The position numbers were made by a program, and so were the translations under genes. This document shows positions 30,106 through 39,412 of a stretch of 64,000 nucleotides of DNA, in pieces. The DNA comes from Helianthus annuus (taxonomy: Eukaryota > Streptophyta > Magnoliopsida > Asterales > Asteraceae): assembly GCF_002127325.2 (NCBI RefSeq), contig NC_035447.2, positions 26,861,762 through 26,925,761 of the forward strand, in the 5' to 3' direction. The notes beneath the pieces are model-generated. The model saw nothing but the letters and a program-made list of their open reading frames with translations. It searched no databases and was not told the origin of the DNA. Positions within the stretch are counted from its first letter, which is position 1; each line of letters opens with the position of its first letter.

Positions 30106-33100
30106 TCATTCGACCTCATAAACCGGGAAACTTACCACGAAGCTTACCGATTCCTTGTTTTCATCCACTTTCTCGTTACCATCGAGAAACGGTTTTAGCC
30201 GATGACCATTTACCGTTTGCCGTACCCCATCCTTCGGGTCCTTGATAGTAACATCACCCAATTGTCCGACCCGGGTGATAACATAGGGTCCCATCCATTT
30301 GCTCTGGAGCTTCCGGGGAAAGAACTTGAGCTTCGAATTGTAGAGCCACACCTTTTGACCCACTTCAAACTCTTTCTTCCTCAACTTGGCATCATGCACT
30401 CTTTTCATCCCATCTTTATACTTTGACGCGCATTCATATGCCATCTCCCTTAGCTCCTCCAACTCGCATAACTTGAGTTTCCGTTCCTTACCTGCATCAT
30501 CATATTGCGCATTAACCTCTTTAATAGCCCATAATGATTTGTGCACAAGTTCAACCGGTAAATGGCAGTTTTTACCGTAAACCAACCAGTAAGGTGTAGT
30601 GCCTATGGGTGTCTTATGTGCCGTCCGGTAGGCCCATAAAGCATCGTTCAATTTAATTGACCAATCCTTACGGTCCGCCCGCACGGTCTTTTGCAAAATC
30701 TCTTTGATTTGCCTATTTGACACCTCAACTTGCCCGCTTGTTTGCAGGTGATAGGGGGTAGCAATCCTATGGTCAACACCAAACCGCTTTAGAAGTTTTC
30801 CAAACTGAAAATTTTTAAAATGGGATCCTCCATCACTTATAATGACACGAGGAATCCCAAACCTTGAGAAAATATTGGTTTGGACAAAATTACATACTAC
30901 GGAATGGTCGTTTGTCTTGGTGGCTATTGCTTCGACCCATTTTAACACATAGTCAACGGCCACCAAGATATACAAATTGCCATAGGAATTGGGGAATGGG
31001 CCCATGAAATCAATACCCCATACATCGAAAACATCGACTACAAGGATTGGTTGCATGGGCATCTCATCCCTTTTTGAGATACCCCCTAATTTTTGGCACT
31101 CTATGCAATTTTTGGCAAACTCATTTGCATATTTGAAAATAGTAGGCCAATAAAGGCCACTATTCAACACTTTGTGACCCGTTTTGTGCCCACTAAAGTG
31201 ACCACCACATGCAAACGAGTGTAGATGCTGCAACACGCTTGGAATCTCTTCGTCATCAATGCATCTCCTTATAACTTGATCCGCACACTCCTTCTACAAA
31301 TGCGGTTCTTCCAACCGATAGTATTTGATTTGGGACATGAAGTGTTGCCTTTTCCGTCTATCCCAATGTGCCGGCATATCACCTGTAACAAGATAATTGA
31401 CAATGTTAGCATACCATGGCAATTTATCTAATTTGATTATATGCTCATCTGGGAAAGACTCATTGATTTCTAAGGCCTTCAGATCCTCTTCAACCATCAA
31501 TCGAGACAAGTGGTCCACTACCACATTCTCAATACCCTTCTTGTCTCGTATCTCCAAATCAAACTCTTGGAGCAACAACACCCATCGGATTAACCTCGGC
31601 TTTGCATCTTTCTTCTCCATGAGGTACCTAACTGCAGTGTGATCAGAATAAATAATCACTTTACTACCCCATATGTAAGACCGAAATTTATCCAATGCAT
31701 ATACCACCGCAAGTAGCTCTTTTTCGGTGGTTGTGTAATTCAATTGCGCATCCGAAAGAGTCGTACTTGCGTAGTATATGGCAACGGGTTTCTTGTCAAC
31801 CCGTTGTCCCAACACGGCCCCCACCGGATAATCACTTGCATCGCACATTATTTCAAAAGGTAAAGACCAATTTGGCGATTGCAAGATTGGGGCCTCCACT
31901 AGTTTCTCTTTCAAATTGTTAAAAGCATTTTGGCAATTTTCATTGAAATCAAACGGTTGGACTTTTAACAACAAATTACATAAAGGCTTTGTGATATCAC
32001 TAAAACCCTTAATAAACCGCCTATAAAACCCCGCATGACCTAGAAACGACCTAACGCCTTTAACAGTCGTGGGATATGGTAAAGTAGATATGACTTGTAC
32101 CTTAGCATGATCAACCTCTATCCCACGACTTGACACCACGTGCCCCAACACAATTCCCTCTTGAACCATAAAATGGCTCTTTTCCCAACTTAGGACCAAA
32201 CTAGTTTCAACACATCTTTTTAACACTTTATCTAGTTGGTCCAAACAAGTCTCAAAGGATGATCCAAAAATTGAGAAATCATCCATGAAGATTTCCAAAG
32301 ACTTTCCCACCATATCGGAGAAGATACTCATCATGCACCTTTGGAAGGTGGCGGGAGCATTACATAATCCAAACGGCATTCGCCTAAATGCGAATGTACC
32401 ATAAGGACATGTAAACGTAGTCTTTGATTGATCTTCCGGATGGATGGCAATTTGGTTATAACCGGAATAGCCATCTAAGAAGTAATAAAATTTTTGCCCC
32501 GACAATTTCTCAACTATTTGATCTATGAACGGTAAAGGAAAATGATCTTTGGAAGTTGCGGTATTCAACTTCCTATAATCAATACAAATTCGCCACCCGG
32601 TTACCGGCCGGGTCGCTACCTCTTCACCTGCGTCATTTTTGATGACTTGTATACCCGCTTTCTTGGGAACCGTCTGTGTTGGGCTCACCCATTGGCTATC
32701 CGAGATCGGGTAAATGATACCCGCATCAAGCCACTTCAACACTTCTTTCTTCACAACCTCCCTCATGTTCGGATTTAACCGCCTTTGTGCATCTCGAACG
32801 GGAGTCACATTCTCTTCCGTGATGATTTTGTGCATCACCACCGAGGGACTAATACCCTTCAAATCCGCAATGGTCCATCCAATCGCCGCCCGATTGATGA
32901 CCAACACCTCCATCAACTTTTTCTCTTGCTCCACGGTTAAATTTGATGCAATAATAACCGGGAGGGTATTGCCTTCTCCAACGTAAGCATACTTGAGATG
33001 CTTTGGCAATGCTTTCAACTCGACTTCCGGAGGCTCTACTAAAGACGGCTTCAATTTAGTATCAATGCTCTCCGGTAAGCTTTCAACTTGGTGCGTCCAT

Positions 33101-33744
33101 GTCGGTTTTCCTTCTCTAACCGCAAGCACCTCCAAACTCCTTACTTCCTCGTCCATGCTTTGCTCCACTTCCACCTGTGACCTGTCAAACATATAACAAT
33201 CCTCCATTGTGTTTTCCCCATAAACGACTGTTTCGCAAAGAGGTATACACGTGTCAACAACGTCTGCCATATAGCATTCATCATCAACTGGAGGGCTCAT
33301 AAGTCCGGAAAAAACATGCAACCTCAACCTTCGGTTTCCAAATGTCATGTCAACCGTTCCTGTTCTGCAGTCAATCTGAGCATTTGCAGTTGCTAAGAAC
33401 GGTCGACCCAAAATCACCGTAGGTTGTTTGGTTGGGTCCTTGGCCACATAATTAAGCACAAGAAAGTCCACCGGATAGTAAAAATCCTCGATTTTCACTA
33501 TCACATCTGAAACAATTCCACGGGGTAGTTTGGGTGTCAAATCGGCTAACACCACGGTGGTGTTTGACGATTGAAGTGGACCAAACTCGTATTGGTCATA
33601 CAAACTACCCGGTAGAATGCTTACGCTAGCACCAAGATCTAGAAGTGCCCGGTTGATTTTAAAATCGCCCACTTGAATTGAAATGATAGGCGCACCCGGA
33701 TCTTGGAGCTTAGGTGGAAGTGCACCCGAAAGAATCGAACTCAC
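30106..33744 (-). pseudogene. Athila-B pol: protease, RT, RNase H, integrase
   Basis: One frame from about 33744 to 30106 with a single in-frame TAG at 31294-31296 and a frameshift at its 5' edge. Protease LLDLGASVSILPGSLYD (about 33650); RT with WRICIDYRKLN, FPLPFIDQ, YGTFAFRRMPFGLCNAP and box FMDDFSIF (about 32280); RNase H with CDASDYPVGAVL, TTEKELLAVVYA and YSDHTAVRYL; after the stop, integrase with an HxH...CIECQ zinc site, GIDFMGPF (Asp), IISDGGSHF (Asp), [10 protein letters not shown] (Glu) and the C-terminal WMGPYVI motif. The order RT before integrase is that of Ty3/Gypsy. Catalytic residues are kept; only the stop and shift break it. Confidence 0.93.
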
Positions 33745-33991
33745 GTTTTCGGTTAAATCTAATTTTTTTTGGAAATTTGTGAGTGCGTTTTTGGGTACAC
33801 AAATCTTTCAAGTACTTAGCATACGACGGTACTTGTTTAATTGCATCCAAAAGAGGTAAGTTAATTTTGACTTGTTTGAAAATTTCCAACAACTCTTCTT
33901 GTTGCGGACCTCTTTTGTTTACAATCAAACATCCTTTGCTCACAAACGATTGGTGAATCGTTTTCGGTAACAATGGGTCTAAAACGGTCAT
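33745..33991 (-). pseudogene. Athila-B gag-pol junction piece
   Basis: Reads EELLEIFKQVKINLPLLDAI, then PSYAKYLKDLCTQKR, a segment conserved at the Athila gag-protease junction. It frameshifts near 33745 relative to pol. Confidence 0.8.
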
Positions 33992-35029
33992 TCACTCCCC
34001 GTGGAGGTTGTTGACGGCGATAAGGACCGTTCACTTCTTGATAATCATTTCTTCGGTTATCTCTTCTATCGTCTCTTCTCTCATTCCTTCTTTCATCTCG
34101 TCGCTCATCTCTTCTCTCGCCCCTTACTTGATTCCCACCTTGATTTCCTCTTTAATTTCCTCTTTGATTGCCACCTCCCATGAAACGAGGAATCCGATTG
34201 GGATTTCATTATTATTGTTATTATAATACCCTTCATTTCGATTCCGTTGGTTGTTGTTTCGTGGTTGGCGGTTATTCCCGTAACCGTCATTCCTTCTATT
34301 CCCATAACCGTACTCTTCATCCCTAACGTAGTTGGCATTTTGATAGCCAAACTCCTCATCTTCGTACTCTCTTACGTTGTGGACGTTACCCCTATTGATG
34401 TATCCCCAATCTTCATCATCGTTTGCTCGATCATCATAATAACCCCCATCATCCGAGTTTTCTGTATGAATGCTTACATGTTCCGGTGAGTGATAACCGG
34501 GAACACTATAAGGTTCATCATCGGGGATTGCATTCCTCAAATCGTCGATATTGAAAAATGGGTCTTCATCCGCGGGATTGCCGCGATCACGATTACCTCT
34601 ACGGTCGGAATTGACATTCCGATCATCAAGGTTGATAGGTAACGACGCTTGTCGGTGAAGGGTTTGTTGTTGGGGTGTTCGTTGGGTGTTATTGGGATTT
34701 TGGTTTCGGAAAGGTGGAGTGGGTGGTCTAACGTTGGTATTACCACCTGGTTGTTCTTGAGGTATAGGTTGGACATTTTGGGCGGGGTAAAAGGTTCCTC
34801 GAGATTGAAATTGGTTTGGATTGAGATTTTGGTTGGAATTGAGGTTTTGATTGGAATTGTGGTTCGCCATTGAATCGGTTTCAATGGTTGGTGTGAGTGG
34901 TGGTGTTTGGTTGGTTTGATTAGAAGCAAGAGTTGCTTCTAACCGGCTTGCTAGGTTCCTTCTTGCGAGTCTTTCGATTTCCGGTTCGTAGACTAAAGGT
35001 GAAGTCCTCCCGGAGTTTCGCGTACGCAT
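33992..35029 (-). pseudogene. Athila-B gag, core domain missing
   Basis: ATG at 35029 (MRTRNSGRTSPLVYEPEIER), then a low-complexity Asn/Gln/Pro region and Tyr/Asn/Gly-rich repeats, open to 34124. A second frame carries an Arg/Asp/Glu repeat (ERRDERRDERRNERRDDRR) toward 34040. The gag core domain and CCHC zinc knuckle expected for Athila are absent, and the distance to the junction piece is too short to hold them, so a deletion is likely. Confidence 0.75.
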
Positions 35030-35160
35030 GCACTACCTGTAACCTGCACAAGTAACACACCCCGCTTAACAAAGAAAAAGACAAGTACAAAAAGAAAGCT
35101 AAACAATTTAAACAGATAATCACGCAATTCAAACAATATCCAAACACAAAGCGCACGCAC

Positions 35161-35178
35161 TCCCCGGCAACGGCGCCA
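35161..35178 (-). other. Athila-B primer binding site (tRNA-Asp)
   Basis: Minus strand TGGCGCCGTTGCCGGGGA, five bases inside the 5' LTR. Confidence 0.9.
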
Positions 35179-35183
35179 AAATT

Positions 35184-36601
35184 TGATCGGAGTGTCACGC
35201 TCCGGTCAAAGATAATATTTATAAGCCCAAATTACCCTTAACAATGTGTTAGTGGTAGTAAGGGGTCGAACCACGAAGAGTATGTGGTTTGTGTGTGGAT
35301 TCGAATGAATTAAAACAGTTGTCACAATTTATGAAGCTTGCTAAAGTATTTTTGTGTTTTCGTTTAATTGAAAGATGTGGTTTTAAACTAGATGAATTGA
35401 TGAAAATGATTAACAACTACTAATTAACGATTGTAAGAAAATTGGTTACTAGAATAATAATGATAAAAAGGAATCACACCCGGTTTCGGTAATTGTTAAC
35501 CTAGGATTTCTACAAGTTTTAGTTTCAACTCAAATGCATTCGATTAACGGATTTAGTGTACCGTGACTTAGGTGCTACTAGCTATCAACGCCCCAAAGAA
35601 CGGACAAAAAGACACTTTGTACTCAACACAAGTAAATCCTAACAATGACAACGTACAATTACATATCACCGTTTCGCAAAGTCATAACTTTTAACATCAT
35701 TCGACAATTCACGAATTCGTAACAAATGTAATACTACTGCCAAAAGTTTCAAAAACCAAATACAAATTGTCACTAAGATGAAACAAGAACAAATTGAAAC
35801 CCTAAGATTAACAACTACCTACACCGGGGTGAAACCGAGATGATTAGCCGTTCATGGTTGAAGAAGCTTGATCACCGGATGTTTGGAATGCGGATTGCAT
35901 CATCTTGAAGCTTGAAGGATGGAGGAATGGTGAATGATTAGGTTTTATGGGATGATTGGTGGTGATGAAAATGGTGAATGGATGAAGAATTAGGGTTATG
36001 TAGGAATTGGGGATTATCAAGAATTGATGATGGTGATGATTCTTGATTCGGTTGCTAGAGGTTGTAATAGTTGAATGGTAGATGATAGATGGGTGGTTGT
36101 GGCTCCAAGAACAAGATTCAAATTCCCCAAGATGTGTAACTCCCGGAAATCAATGCCTCATGACCAATAGAATTCGATCCTTAAACCCAAAAACCAAAAA
36201 TTCACGCCAGCAAAATCTGATGCCCGTCACCGACGGGCCTAACCCCGTCGCCGACGGATCCCCAAAAACTCAAGTTGTGCCGACGGGTTAATTGACTGGT
36301 TACGGGGGTTTTTGGCTGACGGGGTTATCTAGAGCCCGTCCGGGACGGCCTCTAGCCCGTCTGCGACGGCCTCTTGAGTATCAACTTCTCATTTTTCAAT
36401 CCTCGCACCTCCGGTTGATCCGTAGCGCGTCCTGATGCTCCGGTTTTCGACCCGGTGACTCGTAAAGCTCCCAAAAAGCTCCTTAAACTTTATCAAACCT
36501 GCAAAACACATATTTGATTAAAAGTAGGCCATTCAAGATTAAAACTCATATAAAAACATAAAGTTATACGATTACGAGCACCGATTTTCAACCACGTATC
36601 A
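35184..36601 (-). repeat. Athila-B 5' LTR
   Basis: 1418 bp. Compared with 23066-24461 it has about 19 substitutions, mostly transitions, one extra 21-bp palindrome unit and one extra A near 36561. Confidence 0.92.
36223..36380. repeat. Palindrome units in the Athila-B 5' LTR
   Basis: CCCGTCACCGACGGG at 36223-36237 and CCCGTCGCCGACGGA at 36244-36258, exactly 21 bp apart. The 3' LTR has only one. Further 21-bp units lie at about 36315-36377. Confidence 0.85.
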
Positions 36602-36842
36602 TAGACGTCCTATCTTCTAAGTTTGGTGTTTTTTTTAAATGGCGTTATGCAAACCAAGATGACAAAATACAATAACGGAGTAAATAAAATATTAAGCAGG
36701 AAAAGTATTTTTTTGTTATTTTTGGCGTTTTGTAAGGAATAACCATTTTTAGTATTTTTTTTAGCGTTTTGCTAATAAAGAGAGAAATATATCATTTAAT
36801 TATCTTAAAAAAAAGAGATTACACAGAAGAAAAAAAGAGAGG

Positions 36843-37014
36843 AAAAAAACTAAAAGCCTTCATCAGAAGGTACTTTATCCGAAAAGTAACCATCACTTGC
36901 GTCATCTTCTTCCTTCTTGGAGTCTTCATCTGGATCTTCATCCCTGTCATCACCTTCACCTTCATCAGCTTCTTGTTCCTGAAGATTCTGAAGCCTCCAC
37001 TTGAACATGTCTTG
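36843..37014 (-). pseudogene. Acidic ORF remnant in element X
   Basis: Minus strand, from FKWRLQNLQEQEADEGEGDD through a run of Asp/Glu to SDGYFSDKVPSDEGF and a stop. It lies about 55 bp downstream of the ORF at 37069-37329 on the same strand, and the two may be pieces of one gene. No family recognised. Confidence 0.4.
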
Positions 37015-37068
37015 AATTAACTCCAATTTTGAGTCTATTTATGTATTGGTACAAGCGGCGTTATGCAA

Positions 37069-37329
37069 TTATTCCATGAAACCAAGACGCTGCTTTGTCA
37101 TGATGTTTTCTACCCAGTAGACTTCCTGCTCTCCGCTATCGTATGTAACGGTCACCATGTCTGTTTCATCATCAAAATGCCATGATGTCATGAAAGGGTC
37201 CGGCTTCACATCTGCCTTGATTGGTCCAAATTTCCTGGTTAATGCTTTCATAAGCATATGTCTTTCATGGCATTCGTTGTCTAGAGCGATGCCAAGGGAT
37301 AAGATTGCCCTCTGTATCTCTTCTTCCAT
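37069..37329 (-). CDS. 86-aa protein of unknown function in element X
   Basis: ATG at 37329, stop at 37069-37071. Composition is protein-like and not low-complexity: MEEEIQRAILSLGIALDNEC, then TSWHFDDETDMVTVTYDSGE and QEVYWVENIMTKQRLGFME. No family recognised. With the acidic segment just downstream it may be a host gene fragment captured by X, or the remnant of the element's own accessory gene. An open frame of 86 codons alone is weak evidence; the balanced composition is the main argument. Confidence 0.4.
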   Translation of the reverse strand: MEEEIQRAILSLGIALDNECHERHMLMKALTRKFGPIKADVKPDPFMTSWHFDDETDMVTVTYDSGEQEVYWVENIMTKQRLGFME

Positions 37330-37880
37330 CTTCGGAATTGCCCTGACCGTCTTAACATAACCCTCCTTCTGTTGTCAAAATGGAGGACGTATCGCCTGAT
37401 TCCCAGAGTGTATCTCCAAGAAACGATTGTTGCCATTTTTGGCGTTTTTGGTTAAAGATGTTTATTTACAGAATTGGATAGATTGAAGTGATTATGGAAG
37501 CTATGTTTTACCTCGTTTATATAATGATGTTTTTGGCGCGTAATTTAGGAGGGAATTTCTTCTAATAAATGTTAATAACTAAAATTAAGTTACTGTGTTG
37601 TTTCATCTTCCTGTAATATCCAACGCGTTTTATCACTAATTTTTGGCGTTTTGTTTTTAATGGCGTTTTTTTTAATGGCGTTTTATCATTTGATGGCGTT
37701 TTGAATATGAGCGGTAAAAGACCCGTTTACCCTTAATGAAGCGCATCACACATAATAAAATTGATGTTATTTACGAAAACGCCACCGCGCAATCTAGTCC
37801 ATGGATTGTTTTGATCGGACGACCCATAAGCGTTCTCACCGTTCTCACACTTTTCACCGTTTTCTCTAAATCCTGACCCT

Positions 37881-37905
37881 TTATATATATATATATATAT
37901 ATATA
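37881..37905. repeat. (TA)n between element X and MITE-C
   Basis: About 12 TA units. Confidence 0.9.
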
Positions 37906-38308
37906 GAGTGGGGATCCTACAGAAAGTGTGTTTTTCCTAAAAAGTGTAAAAAGTCATAAAATACAATTATTTCAGGCATAAAACACACCTAAAACTCACA
38001 AATAATAGAATGAATATTACTAAAACACCATATTCAAACTCTAATAGTCCATAAAAACTTCAAACACACCATCATAGAACTATGAATATAAAACACACAA
38101 TGCTAAACAACATAAAACACAATAATATTTGTCATTCCACAATCAGAGCCTTAACATCTAAAACACAACACAAAACCCACATACATGATGTTTTAGTAAT
38201 CTTCATCATATTATTTGTGGGTTTTTGGTGTGTTTTATGGTTGACATTACGGTGTTTTATGACTTTTTACACTTTTTAGGAAATTTGGACTTTCTGGCCA
38301 ACTCCTAT

Positions 38309-38310
<2 letters not shown>
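37906..38310. mobile_element. MITE-C (foldback)
   Basis: Inverted arms over 100 bp: TCCTAAAAAGTGTAAAAAGT followed by CATAAAATAC on the left, the inverse of TTTTATGACTTTTTACACTT TTTAGGA on the right. ATAAAACACACC and its inverse, and TACTAAAACA and its inverse, lie further in. Non-coding, flanked by TA tracts. Confidence 0.85.

Positions 38311-38392
<82 letters not shown>
38311..38392. repeat. (TA)n between MITE-C and foldback D
   Basis: About 40 TA units. Any Tyr-Ile protein frame read through it is an artefact. Confidence 0.95.
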
Positions 38393-38394
<2 letters not shown>

Positions 38395-38705
38395 ATAATG
38401 CTAGGGAGAAAACCCTCTATTTTGAGAAAACCTTGGAAACCCATCACAAGGCCTACAATCAGCCACGTATACACAGACAACTTGACTATACTTTTTGCTT
38501 TTGAGGGTATAATTGTAACTTTACATTTAAACTCCCAACCCAAAAGATCTTATCCCCATTTGATTTGATAACTCTAATTAATGCATCTCACATCATTGTA
38601 CAACCACCATTTCTTTTAGCTTATTTATTTTAAAAGGGAAAATTTTCAAATCCTCTTCATCTTATTAAACAAGATCTTTAGTACGAGATCCACCATTAAT
38701 GTACC

Positions 38706-38897
38706 ATGGAGCCTCCACCAACAATGCTTGAATTAATGTTACCAGAGTTTGGCATCGAGTTTGACAACGACAATGAAGAAAATGTTTCAGGTTTGTACAA
38801 TGATTATGCCGTTGATGTTGTTATTTTCATAAAAGAAATCAAAGAATCAAGATGCTGTCAAAATATTTTCAATTTGGTTTTAGTTTCATTTCAATAA
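38706..38897 (+). pseudogene. FAR1-like N-terminal exon fragment in foldback D
   Basis: ATG at 38706. The peptide has LPEFGIEFDNDNEENVSGLY and NDYAVDV, resembling the start of the FAR1 DNA-binding domain (GMEF...AYEFYNxYA...GF). After CAG at about 38790 splice-like signals are possible (TTTCAG, TTTATAG nearby). The expected Cys/His ligands are not found downstream. FAR1/FHY3 proteins derive from Mutator-type transposases, so this may be a transposase or captured-gene relic. Resemblance judged by eye. Confidence 0.35.
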
Positions 38898-39253
38898 TAA
38901 GTTGGTTTTGATAATTAATTGCCATTTACTTAGATTTTCGTTCTTCACAATTGGTTTTATTTTTTCCAGAATTAAGAATGCTGCCAAAAGATTTTCAATT
39001 TTCAATACCATTGATTTTCGTTTCAAAAGAAAGAAGGACATTTATAGGTAATAATATTTCAATGCTATTGATTTTAGTTTGGTTTTCATTCTTCTGTGTT
39101 GATTTATGTCTCCAACAATCAATAATGGTGTTTATAAATTTTAATTTTGATCCATGGATTACTTGTTTTGGTTTCAAACTTGTTGATTTTGATCCATGGA
39201 TTAATTATTTTTGTGTTAAAATCATTTTTATGTTAAAAATTTGTGTTTGGTTT

Positions 39254-39412
39254 GGTTGCTTGTTTGGGGATTTTGATCTGAATAGTAACTGTTTGTTTGT
39301 TTGTTTGGTTGCTTGTTTGGGGATTTTGATCTGAATAGTAACTGTTTTTTGTTGGTTAGGTTGCTTTGTTTTGGGCTTTTGATCTGAATAGTAACTGTTT
39401 TTGTATGTTATA
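39254..39412 (+). repeat. Three tandem units of about 53 bp
   Basis: GGTTGCTTGTTTGGGGATTT, then TGATCTGAATAGTAACTG, starts near 39254, 39307 and 39359. Related inverted sequence is at 41140-41260 in the right arm of D. Confidence 0.85.

Larger units (their letters stand above)
23066..36601 (-). mobile_element. Athila-B: Athila-type Ty3/Gypsy retrotransposon
   Basis: 13.5 kb, minus strand. 5' LTR 35184-36601, 3' LTR 23066-24461, target duplication TAGAC at 23061-23065 and 36602-36606, tRNA-Asp PBS and G-rich PPT. Gag and pol are followed by an extra 3' ORF of ATHILA ORF-1 style. About 19 substitutions in 1396 bp between LTRs (counted by eye, about 1.4%) plus one 21-bp unit and one single-base indel point to an insertion of moderate age. 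Gag lacks its core, pol has a nonsense codon and the 3' ORF is broken. It split element X and received a MITE-B copy. Confidence 0.93.
21884..37880. mobile_element. TIR element X, split by Athila-B
   Basis: Terminal inverted repeats of about 45 bp: GAAAACGCTCAAAAGTGTGA plus GAACGGTGAGAACGC on the left (from 21884) and the inverse ending CAGGATTTAGAGAAAACG on the right (to 37880). Without Athila-B (23066-36601; TAGAC at 23061-23065 and 36602-36606) the element is about 2.45 kb. Both halves carry many copies of GGCGTT, nearly all on the + strand. TA tracts flank both ends, so its own target duplication cannot be read. Superfamily unknown; Mutator-like is possible. Confidence 0.7.

Noticed and set aside
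30106..33744. Endogenous pararetrovirus (caulimovirus-like) as source of the RT
   Set aside because: Integrase, LTRs, PBS and PPT are present and no movement protein is seen, so it is a Ty3/Gypsy retrotransposon.
24105..36380. Regularly spaced palindromes as a CRISPR-like array
   Set aside because: This is a plant nuclear transposon. Repeats are 12-16 bp, linkers are constant or related to each other, and no cas gene exists.
21884..37880. Element X as a Helitron
   Set aside because: It has inverted terminal repeats and no TC start or hairpin-CTRR end.
38310..38543. ORF with repeated Tyr-Ile on the minus strand (also 42525-42728)
   Set aside because: It is the translation of a TA microsatellite and carries no gene-like sequence.
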